From Alphaproteobacteria bacterium (GTDB taxonomy: Bacteria > Pseudomonadota > Alphaproteobacteria > UBA828), in assembly GCA_030604165.1 (NCBI GenBank), contig JAUVWK010000103.1:1-8670 (forward strand): 8,670 bases of DNA, given 5' to 3'. This document shows positions 7,464 through 8,670 of the stretch, one piece after another. Position numbers and translations under genes: made by a program. The notes below the pieces were generated by a model that saw only the letters and a list, made by a program, of their open reading frames with translations, searched no databases and was not told the origin of the DNA. Position 1 is the stretch's first letter. Every line of letters begins with the position of its first letter.

Positions 7464-7763
7464 TCTCAGTGGTCTACTTACGCGCTCACAGGTTCGAGTC
7501 GAGGGCTCGCAACCACCTATGCAAAACAGTTCTCGTGTGGTTCAGACGCGCACAGCGGTCCTGTAATTCGCGAGTCCCATACCAGCTCTGTTCGCAGATA
7601 GCAAAGATGCCTATTCCGATTTTTCATTCGCCTGGCGTCCCTGGCCCCGATTTAGCTCGGCTCCTCCATCTTGGTTGGATATGGGGTATCGAAGTCTGCC
7701 AAGAGTCACCCCAAGGTACGCCGTTGATACCGGTGCTGATCAACTACCCGGGCTGCGAGAGGG
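7464..7763. other. About 300 bases with no convincing gene
   Basis: Nothing in this stretch is convincing as a gene. A 112-codon plus-strand frame starting with GTG at 7469 runs through it to 7807, and the last CAGGGA copy could by accident act as its ribosome binding site. Its translation is rich in Arg, Cys and Pro, with no recognisable domain and no conserved-looking core. A TTCGAGTC resembling a tRNA T-loop lies at 7493-7500, but its flanks cannot form the T stem. The stretch could be a decayed mobile element together with the neighbouring repeats. Confidence 0.4.
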
Positions 7764-7787
7764 AAAAAGCCCCGCGCGAGGCGGGCC
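7764..7787 (-). terminator. Candidate Rho-independent terminator, minus strand
   Basis: Read on the minus strand, CCCGC pairs with GCGGG across the five-base loop CTCGC, followed at once by GGC-type sequence and five T residues (A residues 7764-7768 on the plus strand). The stem is only five perfect pairs plus one beyond a mismatch, but it is all G/C and has the T-run in the right place. No minus-strand protein gene lies upstream of it within the window, which suggests that it ends a non-coding transcript. Confidence 0.5.
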
Positions 7788-7899
7788 TAGTTCAAGAGGC
7801 TTCATGACAAATTCTTCATGTGGGCCGGCGTCCGCCCCCAACAGGTGGTTGCCGGACCATCAGGTTCGGAATAGAAGCGTGCAACTTTGCATGGCGCCG
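7764..7899 (-). ncRNA. Candidate small RNA, about 136 nt
   Basis: A TATAAT box (7906-7911) and a terminator-like hairpin with a T-run (7764-7787) enclose about 136 bases with no minus-strand gene, the usual outline of a small regulatory RNA. Inside, the RNA could form CCG-A-ACC / GGU-C-CGG around a UGAU loop. A hairpin CAAC-CACCU-GUUG would show a pyrimidine-rich ACC loop able to pair with ribosome binding sites. A 7-base direct repeat (CATGAAG) follows. The segment with CCTGATGG and CCGGCAACC recalls SAM-I/SAM-IV riboswitch cores, but I could not build the required helices. This is inference only; no named RNA family fits. Confidence 0.25.
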
Positions 7900-7905
7900 A
7901 GGGCG

Positions 7906-7911
7906 ATTATA
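7906..7911 (-). promoter_or_regulatory. Candidate -10 box (TATAAT) for the putative small RNA
   Basis: A perfect TATAAT on the minus strand, with transcription expected to begin near 7899. The hexamer at the right distance for a -35 box is a poor match (AACTTC), and a TTGACG nearby is only seven bases away. Support comes mainly from the terminator-like hairpin about 120 bases downstream. Confidence 0.3.
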
Positions 7912-8039
7912 TGACGTGCGTCAAGACCGAAGTTGAGGGCCAACGTGGGGCATCCGAAATAGAAGATTCCGCAGGGCCTATTTCCGACCGGCCCGGTGTA
8001 CGATGGACGGGCACAGGGCCGTGCGCCACGGCGTTCCGC

Positions 8040-8044
8040 GGAGG
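8040..8044 (+). promoter_or_regulatory. Strong ribosome binding site (GGAGG) that fixes the pentapeptide gene start
   Basis: GGAGG ends eight bases before the ATG at 8053. It selects that ATG over the in-frame GTG at 7996, which would add 19 residues ahead of an evident signal peptide and has no such site. Confidence 0.75.
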
Positions 8045-8052
8045 ATTTGGTA

Positions 8053-8481
8053 ATGACGCTACCATTTCGGGTATTGCTGAGCGCGCTCATGATTGCTCTG
8101 GCATGGCCCGCCCATGGCTTTGACCAGTCGGATTTGGACCGGCTGCGCGATACCGGCGAATGCAGAGGGTGTGACCTACGAAAGATCGATATGCGTGGTG
8201 CCGGCATGCGCTATGCCGACCTCATCGGCGCCAATCTGCGAGGGGCCAACTTGTACGGCGCGTATCTCGCTGATGCCGATCTCTCAGGCGCCAATCTCAG
8301 CTTCACCGATCTCAGAAATTCCGACTTGAGCGGCTCAGTTCTCATTGGCGCATCGTTGCAGCACGCAAACCTCACGGGGGCAGATCTATCCTTCTCCCTG
8401 ATGCGCGACGCCGCACTGTGCAACACGATCATGCCGGATGGCCGAATAGAGTTTCGCGACTGCGATCACGGAGCGTTTTGA
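8053..8481 (+). CDS. Secreted short pentapeptide-repeat protein
   Basis: This 142-residue protein begins with a clear Sec signal peptide: MTLPFR, a hydrophobic core LLSALMIALAW, and a likely cleavage after PAHG at residue 22. The mature part starts with a Cys pair in GECRGCDLR. It then consists of about sixteen A(D/N)Lxx-type pentapeptides, such as ADLIG, ANLRG, ANLYG, ADLSG, ANLTG and ADLSF, which stack as a right-handed quadrilateral beta-helix. It ends with ALCNTIMPDGRIEFRDC, a C-terminal cap with two more cysteines often seen in exported pentapeptide proteins. The four cysteines suggest disulfide-closed ends, fitting a periplasmic or extracellular location. No biochemical role is established for such short secreted members, and the helix here is too short to resemble Qnr-type gyrase protectors with confidence. 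The gene stands alone on the plus strand, divergent from the amine operon; I saw no clear promoter. Confidence 0.85.
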   Translation: MTLPFRVLLSALMIALAWPAHGFDQSDLDRLRDTGECRGCDLRKIDMRGAGMRYADLIGANLRGANLYGAYLADADLSGANLSFTDLRNSDLSGSVLIGASLQHANLTGADLSFSLMRDAALCNTIMPDGRIEFRDCDHGAF

Positions 8482-8545
8482 GCCGACTTTCGTCAGCGAG
8501 GCTTCTTGTTGCGTTCACTGAAACGGGCGAGCCGTCTAACGCTTG

Positions 8546-8665
8546 ATGAACTGGAATAGGGGAACTAAGACAAAGTGGTTGAAATGGATTGGACTCATTG
8601 TGATAGCTCTGGCGTTTCCGACTGTCCGCGCTGAAGGTTCAACGCGCCTCTGGCGGCCGGAATAG
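8546..8665 (+). CDS. 39-residue open frame with signal-peptide character
   Basis: The frame starts at ATG 8546 and ends with TAG 8663-8665. It has a basic N-region (MNWNRGTKTKWLKW), a hydrophobic core IGLIVIALAF, and a PTVRA-E cleavage-like site near residue 29, leaving a mature tail of only ten residues. It follows the pentapeptide gene by 64 bases on the same strand. A plausible ribosome binding site is lacking: AGGGG occurs inside the frame rather than before the ATG. It could be a genuine tiny secreted or membrane peptide, or the start of a second exported protein cut short by the TAG. I recognise no family. Confidence 0.3.
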   Translation: MNWNRGTKTKWLKWIGLIVIALAFPTVRAEGSTRLWRPE

Positions 8666-8670
8666 CGCAC

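Noticed and set aside
7469..7516. tRNA-like pieces (TTCGAGTC T-loop, GTGGT...ACCAC)
   Set aside because: The bases flanking the T-loop do not pair, the enclosed span of about 48 bases is too short, and no anticodon arm can be formed.
7469..7807. 112-codon plus-strand frame starting with GTG
   Set aside because: No domain, odd Arg/Cys/Pro-rich composition, and it runs through the candidate terminator. A CAGGGA repeat could mimic its ribosome binding site, so it is kept only as a note on the non-coding stretch.
7811..7870. Resemblance to a SAM-I/SAM-IV riboswitch core (CCTGATGG, CCGGCAACC, TGAAGA)
   Set aside because: I could not assemble the P1, P2 and P3 helices or the pseudoknot, and no methionine gene follows. 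It is worth one covariance-model search but not a call.
7851..7885. Plus-strand resemblance to the SRP RNA tip (CATCAGG, CGGAA, GAAGC)
   Set aside because: The GGAA loop would be closed by C opposite T, and the rest of the 4.5S hairpin is absent.
7996..8052. Upstream GTG start for the pentapeptide gene
   Set aside because: It would place 19 residues ahead of a clear signal peptide, while the ATG at 8053 has a GGAGG at ideal spacing.
7860..8207. 115-codon minus-strand frame
   Set aside because: It overlaps the start of the pentapeptide gene on the other strand, its translation lacks family features, and it has no good ribosome binding site.

Overview
The window looks like a chromosomal segment of a GC-rich proteobacterium, most likely an alphaproteobacterium. 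This is inferred from the strongly G/C-ending codons, GTG starts, and the gene types (dimethylglycine/sarcosine dehydrogenase-like flavoprotein, Puu-type dehydrogenase and oxidase), not from any marker gene.

Positions 1-7236 hold five genes, all on the minus strand, so transcription runs from right to left. In order of transcription they are: an 826-residue dimethylglycine dehydrogenase-like protein with an FAD domain fused to a folate-binding T-protein domain (4756-7236); a PuuC-like aldehyde dehydrogenase (3120-4625); a DadA/PuuB-type FAD amine oxidoreductase (1767-3098); a choline kinase/aminoglycoside phosphotransferase-fold kinase (729-1688); and the N-terminal 230 residues of a proline iminopeptidase-family alpha/beta hydrolase (1-692) that runs off the left edge. 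Gaps in the last four are 21, 78 and 36 bases, so they probably form one operon. A 130-base gap with a perfect TATAAT box separates the first gene from the rest. Together they look like a catabolic set for an N-methylated or polyamine-like compound: the flavoproteins oxidise C-N bonds, the dehydrogenase turns the resulting aldehyde into an acid, and one-carbon units go to tetrahydrofolate. The substrate cannot be read from the sequence.

Positions 7237-8052 form an 816-base stretch without a convincing protein gene, less GC-rich than the operon in its middle part. It holds six copies of an ACAGGGAAT-like repeat in two groups spaced at 10-11 bases (7313-7463). It also holds a possible minus-strand small RNA bounded by a TATAAT box (7906-7911) and a hairpin-plus-T-run terminator (7764-7787).

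Positions 8053-8670 are on the plus strand. They carry a short secreted pentapeptide-repeat protein (8053-8481) and then a 39-codon open frame (8546-8665) that encodes little more than a signal peptide. Nothing here is a clearly new defence or mobile system. The best leads are the repeat cluster, the possible orphan small RNA, and the unassigned amine pathway.
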